A DNA stretch of 64,000 nucleotides from Multivorans sp965232105 (GTDB lineage: Bacteria > Acidobacteriota > Thermoanaerobaculia > Multivoradales > Multivoraceae), in assembly GCA_965232105.1 (NCBI GenBank), contig OZ246956.1, positions 3,658,001 through 3,722,000 on the forward strand, read 5' to 3'. A program made the translations under genes and the position numbers. Below, in pieces: positions 24,374 to 33,585 of the stretch (its first letter is position 1; the number at the start of each line of letters is the position of its first letter). The notes under the pieces were generated by a model. That model saw nothing but the letters and a program-made list of their open reading frames with translations. It did no database searches and had not been told where the DNA came from.

Positions 24374-26071
24374 TCAGCTGTCGGTTTCCGCGTCGTCGAC
24401 GAGTTCGATGCCCTTCTGATCCAGCAGCATGCCGATCGCCTTGAAGTAGGCGAGCAGGGCCCGCCGGTAGTTCGTGATCGCCTCGACCTCGCGGGTCCGA
24501 GCCGCGGTGAGATCCTCCTGGATCTCGAGGACCTGGAAGCTAGTCCAGAGTCCGTTCTCGTAGCGCTTCTGGGCGGCGTCCAGGTTCTTTTCCGCCAACT
24601 CTCGCGACACCCGGGCGGAGTCGATCTGCTTGCCAGCGGTTTCGACGCCACGTGTCGCGGTACGCACCTCCGTGCGGATCGACAGCGTCAGGTCCCGGAG
24701 CTCCAGTCGGCCCTGGTCCAACGCCAGTGCGGCGATCCGATTCTGGGCCTTGGCCGCCCGGTTCTGAAGAGGCTTCGACAGGCTCAGGCCGACGTTCCAG
24801 CCCTCGAAGACCTGGCCCAGAATCCCCTGGTAGAACTGGCCCAGGGTCGAGAAGTAGTCCAGCGAGTCCGTCCGCTCGTACTCGGGGGGACACGGCTCGA
24901 ACAGGTCCGCGATGCTCGGCTCGCCGGGGCGGTCACAAGTGAGCCGGTCGCCGCCAAGAGCGTTGCGCCCGTAGCTCACGTTCAGGCTGAGGTCGGGCCG
25001 CGCCTGGTTCTGCAGGAATTTAGAATCGATCACGAGCGTTTCGATCTGAAGCTCCTGCCGGTCGATCTCGGCCCGCCGGTCGAGCGCCCAGCCGAGCGAG
25101 GCCTCCAGGTCGATGACGACCCGGGAGATCTCGGGCGACGTGGTCGGCACGATCTCCAGATCCCAGAACGACCTCTCGTCCAGATTGAGCAGCCGCCTGA
25201 GCTCGTCCGCCGCGTCCTGGATCTGCGCCTGGACGCGGATGATCTCCTCCTCCCGGGTGGCGATGCCGGCCTCGCTCTGGACGAGTTCGAGCGGCGCCAG
25301 GGTGCCGACCTCGATCTGAATCCGGTTCATCTCGTGCAGTTCCTCGGCCAGGGCCAGGCTCTCCTCGGCGACCTTGAGCTGTTCCAGCCCTTCGACCAGG
25401 GCCCAGTAGCCGTTCGCCACCGTCTGCACCGTGTCGACGACCTGAACTTCCAGGTCATCCAGGCTCATGTCGCTGTTCAGCCTCGCCACGGCGAGATTGC
25501 GCTCGGTGATCCCCCTGCCCCGGTTCCTGAGCAGGGGCTGGTTGAAGGCGAACGTCAGGCTGGAGCGCAGGCTCGGATTGATGTCCGAGAAGCGGGAGTT
25601 CGACTGCGAGCGGCTGTTCTGCCAGTCGATCGAAAACTCGCCGCCCGACGCGACCGGCTTGCGCAACTCGACGTTCCCCGTGATCGTCTCGTTCTCCGTG
25701 ACCAGAGCACCATCGAGTTGCGAGGCCGACGGGCGACTGTCGCTGTTCACGTTGGCATTGACTCCGAGCACCGTGTCGTAGATGCCGTACTCCTGATCGA
25801 TCCGGAACAGCGACTGCGACCGCTGGTAGCGCTGCACCAGCAGTCCCAGGTTGTTCTTCAGGGCGATCGCGATCGCCTCGTCCAGATCGAGGAGAAGCTC
25901 CCCGTCCGCGATGTCCAGTTCGGGTTCGACCGGCTCGGTGATCCAGGTCGAGCCCACCTGCACCTGCGCTTCCGCCGGCGGCGCCGACACCGCGGGCAGA
26001 ATGAAGACAGTGCAGAGCGCGGCGATGACCACCGCGGATTCTCGGACTCGCTGTACTGGGAACAGGTTCAT
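24374..26071 (-). CDS. TolC-family outer membrane efflux protein
   Basis: A 565-aa outer-membrane channel of the TolC family used by RND, ABC or MFP efflux or type I secretion systems. A signal peptide (residues 1-35, ending PPAEAQ) is followed by two OEP repeats rich in long coiled-coil helices (DEAIAIALKNNLGLLVQRY; QVVDTVQTVANGYWALVEGL; LSIRTEVRTATRGVETAGKQ; NYRRALLAYFKAIGMLL). It stands alone: no adaptor or pump gene is adjacent, the next gene being a SulP transporter in the same direction. It converges on the tRNA-Leu repeats. Confidence 0.9.
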   Translation of the reverse strand: MNLFPVQRVRESAVVIAALCTVFILPAVSAPPAEAQVQVGSTWITEPVEPELDIADGELLLDLDEAIAIALKNNLGLLVQRYQRSQSLFRIDQEYGIYDTVLGVNANVNSDSRPSASQLDGALVTENETITGNVELRKPVASGGEFSIDWQNSRSQSNSRFSDINPSLRSSLTFAFNQPLLRNRGRGITERNLAVARLNSDMSLDDLEVQVVDTVQTVANGYWALVEGLEQLKVAEESLALAEELHEMNRIQIEVGTLAPLELVQSEAGIATREEEIIRVQAQIQDAADELRRLLNLDERSFWDLEIVPTTSPEISRVVIDLEASLGWALDRRAEIDRQELQIETLVIDSKFLQNQARPDLSLNVSYGRNALGGDRLTCDRPGEPSIADLFEPCPPEYERTDSLDYFSTLGQFYQGILGQVFEGWNVGLSLSKPLQNRAAKAQNRIAALALDQGRLELRDLTLSIRTEVRTATRGVETAGKQIDSARVSRELAEKNLDAAQKRYENGLWTSFQVLEIQEDLTAARTREVEAITNYRRALLAYFKAIGMLLDQKGIELVDDAETDS

Positions 26072-26203
26072 CGGGATACGTTCCTTCCTTCGACCGCGCT
26101 CTGGCCCGAACGGCCGCCACGCATCGTGTCTTCCTCTTTGACGCGAGAGGCGCGAGGTTGTTTCACCAACCCTACGTCAGTCCGCCACGACGCACGGTCC
26201 GGT

Positions 26204-27847
26204 TCACTGCCCGGAAGGGCCAGCGCCGAGTCGCCCGTTCAGCAATCCGTGGGCAACCGACCTGGCCTCGTCCAGGCTTCTTGTCAGTCGGTCCTCGGGA
26301 ATGCCGCGAAGAATGTCGAGAGTCGACAGCGTTGTGGCGACGGACCCGGAAAGTCCGGTCACGACCACCTCCGTCCCCTCCGCCGCGGCGACTTTGACGA
26401 GCCGCCGGACCACCATGGCCGCGCTGTCGTCGAGGTGCACGGCCTCCGAGAAGTCGAAGATGACGACCTCGTGGTCCTTGATGTCTCCTCCGATCACCGA
26501 GGACAGCTTGCTCGAAGATGCCACCGTGAGCGTCCCCTTGAGCGCCACCAGGCCGACCCTGGCCGAGTACCTGTCTGCCGCCGGAAGCGCCTGTTCCTGA
26601 TCGAAGAAGGCGCGGTCGAGAAGCGGAACGGAAACGACGCTGTCCAGTTCGAGCCGCTCCAGGCGCCGCGCGTGCGCCATCCCCGCGGCGATCAGCCCCA
26701 CCGCCACGGCCGTCACCAGGTCGACGAACACGGTCAGGCCCAGCGTGAGCAGCACGACGAACAGGTGTTCGCGCCGAATCCGGTGGATCCGCACGACTAG
26801 CGGCCAGTCGATGATGTCCCAGCCGACCTTCATCATGATGGCGCCCAGCACCGCGTGGGGCACCGGCTCGACGACCGGTCCGAGTCCGACCGCGAGCAGC
26901 AGCAGGAACATGGCCCGCAGGACGCCGGAAAGGCGCGTCGACCCGCCGGCGCGGATGTTGACCACGGTGCCCATCGTCGCGCCGGCGCCCGGCAAGCCTC
27001 CCAGCACTCCGGACACCATGTTGCCGATCCCCTGCCCCACGAGTTCGCGGTTCGGATTGTGCCGGGTGCCGGTGAGGGAGTCCGCCACCAACGACGTCAG
27101 CAGGCTGTCGACGGAACCCAGCAGGGCGAGAATCAGTGCCGGCTGCAGAGCCTGCAGCAGGAAGGCGGCCGGGGGAACCCCGATCTTCAGACCCGGCAGG
27201 CCGGCCGGCACGTCGCCGAGGATCGGCGCACCGCCCAGCCACAGCACGCCGAGCAGCGTGCCCACGATCAGGGAGAGCAACGGACCGGGCAGGTACTTCG
27301 CGAGACGGCGCGGCCAGAGCACGCCGGCGGCCAGGGTGATCAGTCCCACGGCGAGCGCGTGTCCGTTCAGGGCCCCAAGCGCCTCCGGCAGCGCCCGGAC
27401 CGCGCCCAGGGCGCCTCCCGGCGCCGGCGGCGACCCGAGCAGGGGCAGAACCTGGATCAGGATGACGATGATGCCGATACCCGTCATGAACCCGGACACG
27501 ACGACGTAGGGCGTGTAGACCACGTAACGCCCGACCTTGGCCAGCCCGAGCAGCATCTGGAGCAGGCCTCCCAGCACGACCACGGTCAACGCCTCGGTCA
27601 GATTCGACGCGTGGGTCGTCAGAATGACCGTCATCGCAACGGTCATCGGCGCCGTCGGTCCGGAGATCTGCGAGCGCGTGCCTCCGAACACCGCCGCAAA
27701 GAAGCCGACCGCAATCGCGCCGTGCAACCCGGCCACGGCCCCCATTCCGGAAGCCACGCCCAGGGCCAGGGCGACCGGCAGCGCGACGACCGTTGAGGTC
27801 AGCCCGCCGAACAGGTCACCGCGGAACGTCTGAAGGTCGTATCGCAC
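26204..27847 (-). CDS. SulP-family anion transporter with STAS domain
   Basis: A 547-aa inner-membrane transporter of the SulP/SLC26 family, which moves sulfate, bicarbonate or dicarboxylates. The N-terminus GGLTSTVVALPVALALGVAS and GGTRSQISGPTAPMTVAMTV are the family substrate-site regions. About 12-14 membrane segments follow, including LLGSVDSLLTSLVADSLTG and GLPGAGATMGTVVNIRAGG. The C-terminal STAS domain has VIFDFSEAVHLDDSAAMVV. Substrate cannot be told from sequence. Confidence 0.9.
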   Translation of the reverse strand: MRYDLQTFRGDLFGGLTSTVVALPVALALGVASGMGAVAGLHGAIAVGFFAAVFGGTRSQISGPTAPMTVAMTVILTTHASNLTEALTVVVLGGLLQMLLGLAKVGRYVVYTPYVVVSGFMTGIGIIVILIQVLPLLGSPPAPGGALGAVRALPEALGALNGHALAVGLITLAAGVLWPRRLAKYLPGPLLSLIVGTLLGVLWLGGAPILGDVPAGLPGLKIGVPPAAFLLQALQPALILALLGSVDSLLTSLVADSLTGTRHNPNRELVGQGIGNMVSGVLGGLPGAGATMGTVVNIRAGGSTRLSGVLRAMFLLLLAVGLGPVVEPVPHAVLGAIMMKVGWDIIDWPLVVRIHRIRREHLFVVLLTLGLTVFVDLVTAVAVGLIAAGMAHARRLERLELDSVVSVPLLDRAFFDQEQALPAADRYSARVGLVALKGTLTVASSSKLSSVIGGDIKDHEVVIFDFSEAVHLDDSAAMVVRRLVKVAAAEGTEVVVTGLSGSVATTLSTLDILRGIPEDRLTRSLDEARSVAHGLLNGRLGAGPSGQ

Positions 27848-27952
27848 GTGGCGGCGGCTACCGTTTGCTCCCCCGGAACGTCCGGTTCTTCACGATTGGC
27901 TCCTTGCGGATCACCCTTCAGGATGTCGAAATCAGACGCCGGCTCCGCGACG

Positions 27953-28025
27953 AACCCGAGTGGCGCGAGGCGCGCCACCTGCGCCCCATGCCTGCGCTCG
28001 TCATCCGGACGCAGGCATGGCACCG
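27953..28025 (+). repeat. Dispersed two-hairpin intergenic element, copy A
   Basis: Begins AACCCG, then hairpin 1 GTGGCGCG-AGG-CGCGCCAC (27960-27978), a spacer, hairpin 2 with 11-bp arms CCATGCCTGCG / CGCAGGCATGG (27986-27996 and 28010-28020), and ends ATGGCACCG. The same plan is found at 38360-38433 and, inverted, at 43616-43689. Here it lies 22 nt before the purC start, so it would be in the purC leader or promoter. Confidence 0.65.
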
Positions 28026-28046
28026 CCATGCTACATTCCCGCCGCG

Positions 28047-28922
28047 ATGAACGCTCTGGAAGGCCTTCCGACTCCTCGTCGCGGCAAGGTCCGCGACATC
28101 TACGACCTCGGCGACCTCCTGCTCCTGGTGGCCAGCGACCGCGTGTCCGCCTACGACTTCGTTCTCTCGCCGGAGATTCCGGACAAGGGCAAGGTCCTCA
28201 ACCAGTTGACCAACTTCTGGTTCCGCCGGCTTGGAGACACGATCCCGAATCACCTGGTCGAAACCGACGCAGGCAACTTCCCGGCCGACCTTGGGCGCCA
28301 CGCCGACTACCTGCAAGGACGCTCGGTGCTGGTCCGCAAGGCGGAAGTGGTCCCCTACGAGTGCGTGGCCCGCGGCTATCTCGCCGGCAGCGCGTTCAGG
28401 GAGTATCAGGAGACCGGCCGAGCCTGCGGCCACGACCTGCCCGCGGGCATGCGCCGGGCGGAGAAACTGGACCAGCCGATCTTCACACCGGCGACAAAGG
28501 CCGAAGAAGGCCATGACGAGAACATCGACTACGACACCCTTGTCCAGGGCGTCGGCCCTGAGATGGCGTCGACGCTGCGCCGGATCACTCTCGAGCTCTT
28601 TGTGGCCGGCCGGGAACTGGCGGCGCAACGGGGCCTGATCCTCGCGGACACGAAGTTCGAGTTCGGACTGGTCGACGGCCAACTGCTGCTGATCGACGAG
28701 GTCCTCACCCCGGACTCCTCGCGCTACTGGGACGCCGCGGCCTGGAGTCCGGGCACCGAGCCGGTTTCCTTCGACAAGCAGCCGGTCCGCGACTGGGTCG
28801 CCGGCACCGGCTGGGACAAGGCCTCCCCGCCCCCGGAACTCACGCCCGAGGTCGTGAACGAGACCCGGGAGCGCTATCTCGACGCCTTCCGCCGGATCAC
28901 CGGCCGCGATCCGGTTCTGTAG
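28047..28922 (+). CDS. purC: Phosphoribosylaminoimidazole-succinocarboxamide synthase (SAICAR synthetase)
   Basis: Joins CAIR and aspartate with ATP in purine synthesis. From the ATG at 28047 (291 aa) the glycine-poor loop RRGKVRDIYDLGDLLLLVAS, DRVSAYDF, LTNFWFRRL, ECVARGYLAGSAFREYQ, and LADTKFEFGLVDGQLLLIDE are the family motifs; the length fits the SAICAR synthase type with extended C-terminus (DKQPVRDW). The open frame back to 27960 overlaps the palindromic element and is not used. It converges on alr with a 26-nt overlap. Confidence 0.96.
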   Translation: MNALEGLPTPRRGKVRDIYDLGDLLLLVASDRVSAYDFVLSPEIPDKGKVLNQLTNFWFRRLGDTIPNHLVETDAGNFPADLGRHADYLQGRSVLVRKAEVVPYECVARGYLAGSAFREYQETGRACGHDLPAGMRRAEKLDQPIFTPATKAEEGHDENIDYDTLVQGVGPEMASTLRRITLELFVAGRELAAQRGLILADTKFEFGLVDGQLLLIDEVLTPDSSRYWDAAAWSPGTEPVSFDKQPVRDWVAGTGWDKASPPPELTPEVVNETRERYLDAFRRITGRDPVL

Positions 28923-30069
28923 GTCCGACTCCGCTCACCGGCAAGCGGGGCAGCCGGCTCCTGAAGCCGCACCAGACTTCGTAGGCCGCGACACCGGCCC
29001 GAGCGGCAAGATCGGCAACGCCGATCCGCTCGCCCTCCTGCTCGCCCAGCAGGACGCACTCGTCCCCCACCGCCACGTCCGCAAGCGCGGTGACGTCCAC
29101 GGTCAGCGAGTCCATGCTGATCTGCCCCGCAATCGGACACCGAGCGCCTCGCACCAGGACATCGCCGGGGCCGAAGCCGCTGCTGAAGCCGTCTCCGTAG
29201 CCGACCGGGACCAGGGCGATCACGGCCTCGCGCGGTGCCCTCCAGGTACGGCAATAGCCGACGCCGGTGCCGGCCGCTACCTTCCGAAGATCGAGGATTG
29301 GCGCCTTCACGCTCATCACCGGGCGCAACCGGGTCGCCGCTCCGGGGTCGGCGAGCGTAGCCAGGTCGAGACCGTAGAGCGCCCCGCCCACACGCACCGC
29401 GCTCCAGCGGGCCGCCGGCCGCCTCAGGGCGCCGGACGAGTTCGAGAGATGGAGAACGACGCTCCGGCGTTCGCCCGCATCGAACGCCGCGACGGCGCCG
29501 GCGAAGCGCCTTTCCTGCACGCCGCTGAAGCAGCTCTGCGGCAGCTCGGATTCCGCGAAGTGGGACATCAGGCCGACAAGTTTCAACTCTCGCGTCGCGC
29601 GGACTTCGTCGAGCGTCGACGGCCAGTCGTCGAGCGGCACACCGTGACGGCTCATGCCGGTGTCCAGCTCGACCACGACGCCGAGAGGGTTCCCCCCGGC
29701 GGCCTCCCGCCGGCGCCAGGCCGACCAGTCGGCGACCTGCTCTCGCCGCGTGAGCACGGGCGTCGCGTCCCAACGGACGGCGCGTTCGAGTTCCTCGGTC
29801 GAAGCCGGTCCGCCCAGTAGCAGCAACCTGCTCCGGACACCGGAGCGCCGCAGTTCCTCCACCTCGCCCACCCGGGCGACGGCCAGTCCGTCGATTCCCA
29901 GCCGCTCCAGTTCGAGGCCCACCGACACCGCCCCGTGACCGTAGGCGTCGGCCTTGACGACTCCGAACGCCCCCCGCCCGCCGATTGCCTGTCGCACCAC
30001 ACTCAGGTTGGCGGCCAGCGCGCCAAGGTCGACCTCGACCCGCGCCCGAACCCTGGCGCTCGAGATCAG
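28897..30069 (-). CDS. alr: Alanine racemase, probably with a CTG start
   Basis: PLP enzyme making D-alanine for peptidoglycan. The PLP lysine is in GVVKADAYGHG and the catalytic Tyr in the C-terminal domain region GQISMDSLTVDV (second domain beta-barrel); LHLSNSSGAL and PVGYGDGFSSGFG are also family motifs. No ATG, GTG or TTG occurs in frame before the GTG at 30000. Starting there would remove the conserved first strand and helix (RVEVDLGALAANLSVVRQ), which is clearly encoded upstream. The frame is open to a CTG at 30069 that overlaps the dnaB stop as CTGA, so I place the start there (390 aa, usual length). Coupled to dnaB; converges with purC. Confidence 0.9.
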   Translation of the reverse strand: MISSARVRARVEVDLGALAANLSVVRQAIGGRGAFGVVKADAYGHGAVSVGLELERLGIDGLAVARVGEVEELRRSGVRSRLLLLGGPASTEELERAVRWDATPVLTRREQVADWSAWRRREAAGGNPLGVVVELDTGMSRHGVPLDDWPSTLDEVRATRELKLVGLMSHFAESELPQSCFSGVQERRFAGAVAAFDAGERRSVVLHLSNSSGALRRPAARWSAVRVGGALYGLDLATLADPGAATRLRPVMSVKAPILDLRKVAAGTGVGYCRTWRAPREAVIALVPVGYGDGFSSGFGPGDVLVRGARCPIAGQISMDSLTVDVTALADVAVGDECVLLGEQEGERIGVADLAARAGVAAYEVWCGFRSRLPRLPVSGVGPTEPDRGR

Positions 30070-31427
30070 ATCGGCCCCTCCGGCGGCGCGTGATGGCTGT
30101 CGTAGTTGCGGAACGTGGTCGTATCTCCGAGAAAGACGAGACGCACCGACCCCGTCTCGCCGTTCCGGTGCTTGGCGATGATCAGTTCGGCCAGTCCCTT
30201 CAGGTCCAGGTCGTCCGGCTCGTACATCTCCTCTCGGTAGACGAAGGCAACGATGTCGGCGTCCTGTTCGATGTTGCCCGACTCCCGGAGATCCGCGAGT
30301 TGGGGTCGATGGTCCTTCGTCCTCCGCTCCGGCAACCGCGAGAGCTGGGAGAGCGCCACGACCGGCGCCTCAAGTTCCTTGGCCAGTTGCTTCAGGCCCC
30401 GGGTTATCGCTCCGATCTCCAGGTTGCGGTTCTCGTAGCGGCCGCCCGCGTTCATCAACTGGAGGTAGTCCACGACCAGGAGACCGAGGCCGTGCTGCGC
30501 CTTCAGCCGGCGCGCCTTCGAGGCAACCTCGAGCAGCGACGGGTTGGCGGAATCGTCGATGAAGAGCTTCGAGTCGCGGGCGCTCTCGACCGCCTGGTGC
30601 ACGCGGCTCCAGTCGCGAGCCCCGAGCCGGCCGCCGCGAAGCCGGTTGAAGGGAACGTCGGTCGTCGAGCACAGCACCCGCATCGCGATCTCCCGCTCGC
30701 TCATCTCGAGCGAGAAGAACCCCGCCGCCTTCTTCTCCTGGTGGGCAACGTGGGTCGCGATGTTCAGGGCCAGACTCGTCTTGCCCATCCCCGGCCGGCC
30801 GGCGACGATGACCAGATTTCCGGGCTGAAGACCGTGGGTCATCGCGTCGAACTCGATGAAGCCGGTGCGCAGGCCCGGGAAGTCGTTCCCGGACTGCTGT
30901 TCGAGTTCCTCGACCGCATCCTTGTAGACCTGGTCGAGGGGCACGAACGTTCGCGACACCGCCTCCTCGCTCAACGCCATGACGGCCTGTTCCGCGTGGT
31001 CCAGCGCTTCCCTGGCCTCCAGACCACCGTCGAATGCCGACTTGTAGATCGTCGTGCAGGCGTCGATCAGGCGCCTGCGCAGAGCCCGCTCCTTGATGAT
31101 CTCGACGTAGGAATCCACGCGGCCGAGGTCGGGCAGATCGACCTCCAGCGTGGCGAGGTACGCCACCCCGCCCGCGGTTTCGAACTGGTCTCGTTGCTCC
31201 AGCCGTGCCTGCACCGTGCGAAGGTCGATCGGGCTGTCCGCCTGCTGGAGGGCGAGCATCGCCTCGTACAGCACTCGATGCCGCTCGGAGTAGTAGTCCT
31301 CCGGCTTCAGGCGGACCGCGGTGGCCGCCAGGTGTCGATCAGCGTCGAGCAGAATCGCGGCCAGGACCGCGCGCTCCGACTCCTCGCTGTGCGGCAGGCT
31401 GTGGGTTTCTTCGACCGGGGCGCGCAC
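30066..31427 (-). CDS. dnaB: Replicative DNA helicase DnaB
   Basis: Hexameric replication-fork helicase. The 453-aa protein has the DnaB N-terminal domain (LPHSEESERAVLAAILLD), a linker helix, then the RecA-like domain with Walker A AGRPGMGKTSLALNIA, SLEMSEREIAMR, Walker B GLLVVDYLQLM, and LADLRESGNIEQDADIV with the arginine-finger region. No intein is present. It is divergent from the outer-membrane-like gene at 31572. Confidence 0.97.
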   Translation of the reverse strand: MRAPVEETHSLPHSEESERAVLAAILLDADRHLAATAVRLKPEDYYSERHRVLYEAMLALQQADSPIDLRTVQARLEQRDQFETAGGVAYLATLEVDLPDLGRVDSYVEIIKERALRRRLIDACTTIYKSAFDGGLEAREALDHAEQAVMALSEEAVSRTFVPLDQVYKDAVEELEQQSGNDFPGLRTGFIEFDAMTHGLQPGNLVIVAGRPGMGKTSLALNIATHVAHQEKKAAGFFSLEMSEREIAMRVLCSTTDVPFNRLRGGRLGARDWSRVHQAVESARDSKLFIDDSANPSLLEVASKARRLKAQHGLGLLVVDYLQLMNAGGRYENRNLEIGAITRGLKQLAKELEAPVVALSQLSRLPERRTKDHRPQLADLRESGNIEQDADIVAFVYREEMYEPDDLDLKGLAELIIAKHRNGETGSVRLVFLGDTTTFRNYDSHHAPPEGPI

Positions 31428-31571
31428 GGTTCCTCAGACTAGGAGCTTGCGCCGCAGAACGCAACGAAGGTCCGCGGTCGCCGAGGCGTCTGCGGAATTC
31501 CGGGCGGCATGCGAAGATGAGCGGGCGCCGACGGCTTGGGCCGAAGGCCCTTCCTGCAGCCCCCTGAATCC

Positions 31572-32738
31572 ATGTTGGCGAGACCCAGGCCGCACCCCTT
31601 GTGGAGTGGGCTGAAGCTGGTCTGCGCGATCCTCTGCGCTTGGCTCCTCGCCGCCAGTCCGGTCGCAAGCCAGGAAACGTCGGCCGAACCCGAGCCCGGG
31701 CAGAATCCACGAGCCGCGGACGAAACCCCAACGGAAGCCGACGTGAGCGCCAGCGAGGCCAACGAGGAGACCGAAGGCGCGGAGGAGGAAGTCGACCCCT
31801 GCGCGTCCGAGTACCTCGAAGGGCGCTCCTGGCTCGACTGGCTCAATCTGGGCCTCCACCGCACGGCCTGCGAGACCGCCTTGTGGTTCGACCACCTGTT
31901 CGGCGACTACCGTCTGGACGAGGAACTCGAGGCAACTCACGGGCGGGCTCTCGTCGGCGTGATCTGGGACGAGCAGGACGGCTTCGAGGAGGATCTGCGT
32001 TTTCGCGCCCGCCTCCACTTCCCGAACATGGAGCGGCGCCTCAACGCCTTCGTCGGCCGCGACGACCGGGAAGATGTGCTGGAGGACGCGCAGCGCCGGG
32101 GCGCCACCTCTCTGCCGAGCCTCTTCGATCCGACGGACGACGAATGGCTGGTGGGGCTCGGCTATCGCCCGATCTCCGGCGGCGGCGCCGGAGACCTCGA
32201 CTTCGACCTCGGCATGAACTTCGACTTTCCCATCGAGCCCTTCGTCCGCGCCCGTTACAAGCACCGGACCTTCCTCTCGGACACGGACCTCGTGCGTTTC
32301 CGCCACGCCGTGTTCTGGGAGCGGGACGACGGCTGGGGCATGTCGACCCGGATCGACTACGAGCACGCCTTCATGAATGGCTCGATGATGCGCTGGCGCG
32401 GCGCGGGGAAGATCTCCGACATCACGCTCGGCGGCGAGTGGTTCACCGAGTTGAGCTACTACCACCGCCTGGGCCGCCGCCGCGCTCTCGCCCACCAGGT
32501 CGGCGCCAACGGAGAGACCGACGCCCCGATTCTCGTCGAGAACTACTTCGTGCGCCTGATCTACCGCCAGCAGGTCTTCCGCGAGTGGCTGTTTCTCGAG
32601 ATCGGTCCGGGCATGGCCTGGAGACGGGATGAGCCGGGAGCACCCAGGGACTCGGTTCCGATCCTGCGGTTCGGTTTCGAGATGCTCTTCGGCGACTTCC
32701 GCGGCGAGGGCACTGCCGCGCCCGTTCCCGGGCAGTAG
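31572..32738 (+). CDS. Exported protein, probable outer-membrane beta-barrel, function unknown
   Basis: From the ATG at 31572 (388 aa; an upstream start at 31536 adds 12 residues) there is a signal peptide (LKLVCAILCAWLLAASPVAS). An acidic disordered stretch rich in Glu, Pro and Ala follows, then a region of alternating hydrophobic/polar strands (LRFRARLHFPNMERRL, DFDLGMNFDFPIEPFVRARY, FWERDDGWGMSTRIDYEH, ILVENYFVRLIYRQQVF). The chain ends ILRFGFEMLFGDF. This is a typical beta-barrel strand pattern without a named family. It stands alone upstream of a crotonase gene. Confidence 0.65.
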   Translation: MLARPRPHPLWSGLKLVCAILCAWLLAASPVASQETSAEPEPGQNPRAADETPTEADVSASEANEETEGAEEEVDPCASEYLEGRSWLDWLNLGLHRTACETALWFDHLFGDYRLDEELEATHGRALVGVIWDEQDGFEEDLRFRARLHFPNMERRLNAFVGRDDREDVLEDAQRRGATSLPSLFDPTDDEWLVGLGYRPISGGGAGDLDFDLGMNFDFPIEPFVRARYKHRTFLSDTDLVRFRHAVFWERDDGWGMSTRIDYEHAFMNGSMMRWRGAGKISDITLGGEWFTELSYYHRLGRRRALAHQVGANGETDAPILVENYFVRLIYRQQVFREWLFLEIGPGMAWRRDEPGAPRDSVPILRFGFEMLFGDFRGEGTAAPVPGQ

Positions 32739-32802
32739 AGAGGGCTGTCCAAGCGGGCTAGAGTCTCGAACTTCGGGACACAACTCCAGGAGCGAGGAGA
32801 CG

Positions 32803-33585
32803 ATGAGCGAACATGACGCCGGGAACGGCGAGATTACGGTTGCGGTCGGCGACGACCTGGTCGCCGAAGTGGAGATCCACCGGCCGCCGAACAACTTCTT
32901 CGACCAGGATCTGATTGCGGATCTGGCGGCGGCAATCGAGGACCTCGACGAACGCGGCGACTGCCGTGCCGTCGTCCTCTGCTCCGAGGGCAAGCACTTC
33001 TGCGCGGGCGCGAATCTGAACTCGCCTCGCCCGGCGACCGGTGGCCCGGAGCGCCATCTCTACGACGAGGCGGTGCGCCTGTTCGAGACCCGGACTCCGG
33101 TCGTCGCCGCCATCCAGGGCGCGGCGATCGGCGGCGGCCTCGGGCTCGCTCTCATGCCCGACTTCCGTGTCGCCTGCCCCGAAGCCCGGTTTGCCGCGAA
33201 CTTCGCTCGCCTGGGCTTCATCCAGGGCTTCGGTCTGACCGTGACCCTCCCCCGCCTGGTCGGCCGCCAGCGCGGGATGGAGATGCTCTACACGGGTCGC
33301 CGGGTGAAGGGCGAAGAGGCGTTCCGGATCGGTCTCTGCGACGACCTCGTTCCTCGCGACGACGTGCGGACCCGGGCGCGCGCGCTTGCGCGAGAGATCG
33401 CGGCGTCGGCGCCTCTCGCGGTGCGATCGATCCGGGAGACCCTTCGTGGCCGGCTCGCCGCCGAGATCCGCGCCGCCACCGACCACGAGAAAGTCGAGCA
33501 GGACCGGCTGCGGCAAACGGCGGACTTCACCGAGGGTGTGCGGGCGATGACGGAGCGCCGCCTGCCCCGCTTCACCGGCGCCTGA
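32803..33585 (+). CDS. Enoyl-CoA hydratase/isomerase (crotonase) family protein
   Basis: A 260-aa crotonase-fold protein with an AGGAG Shine-Dalgarno 6 nt before the ATG. Oxyanion-hole motifs are CSEGKHFCAGANL and IQGAAIGGGLGLAL. The position of the first catalytic glutamate of classical enoyl-CoA hydratase (E in PE..LG..PG) appears to be Phe in ANFARLGFIQG. The second (MEM in RGMEMLYTGRR) is kept, so the activity may be isomerase or another crotonase reaction. The final substrate cannot be deduced. The last 14 nt overlap a possible small gene on the other strand. Confidence 0.85.
   Translation: MSEHDAGNGEITVAVGDDLVAEVEIHRPPNNFFDQDLIADLAAAIEDLDERGDCRAVVLCSEGKHFCAGANLNSPRPATGGPERHLYDEAVRLFETRTPVVAAIQGAAIGGGLGLALMPDFRVACPEARFAANFARLGFIQGFGLTVTLPRLVGRQRGMEMLYTGRRVKGEEAFRIGLCDDLVPRDDVRTRARALAREIAASAPLAVRSIRETLRGRLAAEIRAATDHEKVEQDRLRQTADFTEGVRAMTERRLPRFTGA

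Noticed and set aside
24374..26071. Long plus-strand frame (25334-26800) antisense to the TolC-family gene
   Set aside because: The minus strand encodes a clear TolC-family protein; the plus-strand translation is Arg/Gln-rich without a domain.
29997..30000. GTG at 30000 as the alr start
   Set aside because: It would delete the first conserved strand and helix of alanine racemase, which are encoded directly upstream in frame.
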